Source: Candidatus Cacconaster scatequi
Lineage (GTDB): Bacteria; Bacteroidota; Bacteroidia; Bacteroidales; UBA932
Length of the DNA: 52,220 nt
Assembly: GCA_018065305.1 (NCBI GenBank)
Contig: JAGHTO010000035.1
Span: 1 to 52,220 of the forward strand
Direction of reading: 5' to 3'
Part shown: piece by piece, positions 50,987 through 52,220 of the stretch
How the letters are laid out: each line of letters begins with the position of its first letter
Position numbering within the stretch: the stretch's first letter is position 1
The notes under the pieces: model-generated
Seen by the model: the letters and a program-made list of their open reading frames with translations, nothing else
Told to the model about the DNA's origin: nothing
The model's database searches: none
Translations under genes and position numbers: made by a program

Positions 50987-52132
50987 ATGAGCAAGTCTGA
51001 AAGCCTGTTCCCCGTCATGATACTGACGGTGGCGGCTTTTGTGTTCAATGCTTCTGAATTCGCCCCGATCGGGATTCTTTCTTCGATTGCGGCGGATCTT
51101 TCCAGAACTGAATCCGAAATCGGTTTTCTGATTTCCGTTTATGCCTGGGTGGTGATGATTATGTCACTGCCTCTTATGGTTGTTTTCTCCAGGATGGAGT
51201 ACAAGCGTCTTATGATCGGGGTGCTTGCTCTGTTCACGGCAAGTCACGCGCTTTCCGGTTTTGCAAGCGGGTATGGTATGTTGATGGTTTCCAGGGTAGG
51301 GGTGGCCTGCAGTCACGCCATTTTCTGGTCCATCGCCACGCCTCTGGCCGTAAAAGTCGCGCCACGGGGTAAAAAATCCACGGCAATGGCTCTGATTGTC
51401 GCCGGTTCATCCGTGGCTCAGATTCTTGGGATGCCGCTTTGCCGTGTTGTCGGTCTCGCTATGGGATGGAGATATACTTTTCTGCTGCTCGGAGCGATAG
51501 CGGCGGTCGCTATGGCTATGTTGTGTCTGTTTTTTCCTCAGGTGAAGAATGACAGTGATTTTTCAATCCGCCATCTGCCCCGGATTTTCAGGAATCAGAG
51601 GCTTCTGATGATTTATATTACCATTATTGCCTTCGTTCTCGGACATTTCACGGTTTACAGTTATATTGAGCCATATCTTCTGAATGAAGCGGCAATGGAT
51701 GCACATATCGTGACGGGAGTGCTGATTATGTTCGGTATCGCCGGTATCGCAGCCAGTTTTCTCTTCTCTGCATTTTATCCGGGGAGGAGACGTCTGCTTG
51801 TTTACGCTTCATCTTTTTTCCTGCCCTTTGTAATCTGTATGCTGCAGTTTGTCAAGGTTTCTCTTTGGGGAACTGTCATCACCTGCATCGTGTGGGGGAC
51901 GGCAATGACTCTAATCAATATGATTCTGCAGGCCCGGCTGATGAAAGTGGAGAGGCGGGCCACCACTATCGCGATGTCTCTCTATTCGGGATTGTATAAT
52001 CTGGGGATAGGAGGAGGTGCGGCAATCGGCGGATATATATGCGACAAATCCGGTATCGGGGCCATCTGCACCTTCGGTGCCGTCATCGCTCTTGCCGGAT
52101 CTGCGATGTTCATTTCCCAGTATCGGAAATAA
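50987..52132 (+). CDS. MFS transporter, sugar/drug efflux-like
   Basis: The 381-aa protein has about twelve hydrophobic helices and the N-terminal pattern LTVAAFVFNASEFAPIGILS seen in SotB/YdhP/AraJ-type exporters, which pump out sugars or small drugs. A loop VFSRMEYKRLMIGVL between helices 2 and 3 stands where motif A (GxxxDRxGRR) is expected. ATG at 50987 is preferred to an overlapping TTG at 50984. Substrate is unknown. It may be cotranscribed with the STAS gene. Confidence 0.88.
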   Translation: MSKSESLFPVMILTVAAFVFNASEFAPIGILSSIAADLSRTESEIGFLISVYAWVVMIMSLPLMVVFSRMEYKRLMIGVLALFTASHALSGFASGYGMLMVSRVGVACSHAIFWSIATPLAVKVAPRGKKSTAMALIVAGSSVAQILGMPLCRVVGLAMGWRYTFLLLGAIAAVAMAMLCLFFPQVKNDSDFSIRHLPRIFRNQRLLMIYITIIAFVLGHFTVYSYIEPYLLNEAAMDAHIVTGVLIMFGIAGIAASFLFSAFYPGRRRLLVYASSFFLPFVICMLQFVKVSLWGTVITCIVWGTAMTLINMILQARLMKVERRATTIAMSLYSGLYNLGIGGGAAIGGYICDKSGIGAICTFGAVIALAGSAMFISQYRK

Positions 52133-52176
52133 TTTTGTTTCGCAATCTGTTGCTTATTTGCTCCTGTCTGTCACTT

Positions 52177-52187
52177 AAGTCGGACTT
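52177..52187. repeat. Small palindrome near the window end
   Basis: AAGTC-G-GACTT is an 11-bp near-perfect palindrome downstream of the MFS gene. The remaining bases to 52220 show no gene. Confidence 0.35.
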
Positions 52188-52220
52188 CGCTTCGCTCACC
52201 CTCCCACTGCGCTACGCTTG

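Noticed and set aside
52133-52220. Possible start of another element at the right edge
   Set aside because: Only a small palindrome and GC-rich repeats of CGCTTCGCT type are seen; too little sequence to call.

Overview
The window looks like a chromosomal segment from an anaerobic member of the order Bacteroidales (phylum Bacteroidota). The evidence is a short primary sigma factor of the Bacteroides type (about 286 aa), at least ten Bacteroidota -7 promoter elements (TAnnTTTG), a fimbrillin-like surface lipoprotein, DUF4296 and FISUMP proteins, and many four-base start/stop overlaps. The family cannot be fixed from sequence alone; base composition is about 50% GC in the core genes. Most of the window (from about 6.7 kb on) is dense housekeeping DNA. 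The first 6.7 kb is accessory.

Accessory left end (1-6706): a broken C-terminal piece of a GH18 chitinase; a 680-bp non-coding stretch that holds a perfect 9-bp palindrome and a strongly structured, U-tract-terminated RNA candidate (about 781-966); a 46-aa peptide gene; a 1,425-aa lipoprotein adhesin with three beta-helix modules; and a GC-rich FISUMP protein without a signal peptide. This block abuts the 3' end of a tRNA-Thr(CGU) gene, a common island boundary. The tRNA follows RNase P RNA (rnpB) on the minus strand.

Core region, left half: a plus-strand operon encodes a secreted glutaminyl cyclase, a BadF/NAGK-type kinase, RecR, a degenerate dihydroorotate dehydrogenase and CinA (7189-11415), facing corA. 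A XRE-type regulator (12778-13176) is followed by a 537-bp AT-rich gap full of TTACA/TGTAA repeats. Then come queA, a membrane protein and an acyltransferase; a nitroreductase; DUF2461 with a PI-PLC; rpsA, a shortened RNase Z and a C-terminal protease; and, on the minus strand, mltG and a glucosaminidase directly downstream of the SRP RNA gene ffs. mnmA, a nucleoside phosphorylase and a BaiN-like flavoprotein follow.

Core region, right half: minus-strand dnaN, a DnaQ-like exonuclease and a miniature FAH-like protein; divergent htrA; then rpoD-argS-ygiQ, an acidic small protein, a CLC chloride channel homologue, tex, a DPM-like glycosyltransferase, ftsY and pheT. After two minus-strand genes come a DUF4296 lipoprotein, deoC, an amidohydrolase, YkvA/DUF1232, a RelA/SpoT-domain protein, a STAS protein and an MFS exporter.

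Themes: replication and repair (dnaN, exonuclease, recR, cinA), tRNA maturation and modification (rnpB, rnz, queA, mnmA), SRP targeting (ffs and ftsY) and cell-wall remodelling (mltG, glucosaminidase). The most unusual signals are the structured RNA upstream of the adhesin, a set of promoters placed so close to start codons that their mRNAs should be leaderless, the palindromic operator candidates next to the XRE gene, several shrunken enzyme paralogues, and a DUF1232/RelA-SpoT/STAS gene trio. No CRISPR array, intact transposase, reverse transcriptase or phage gene was seen.
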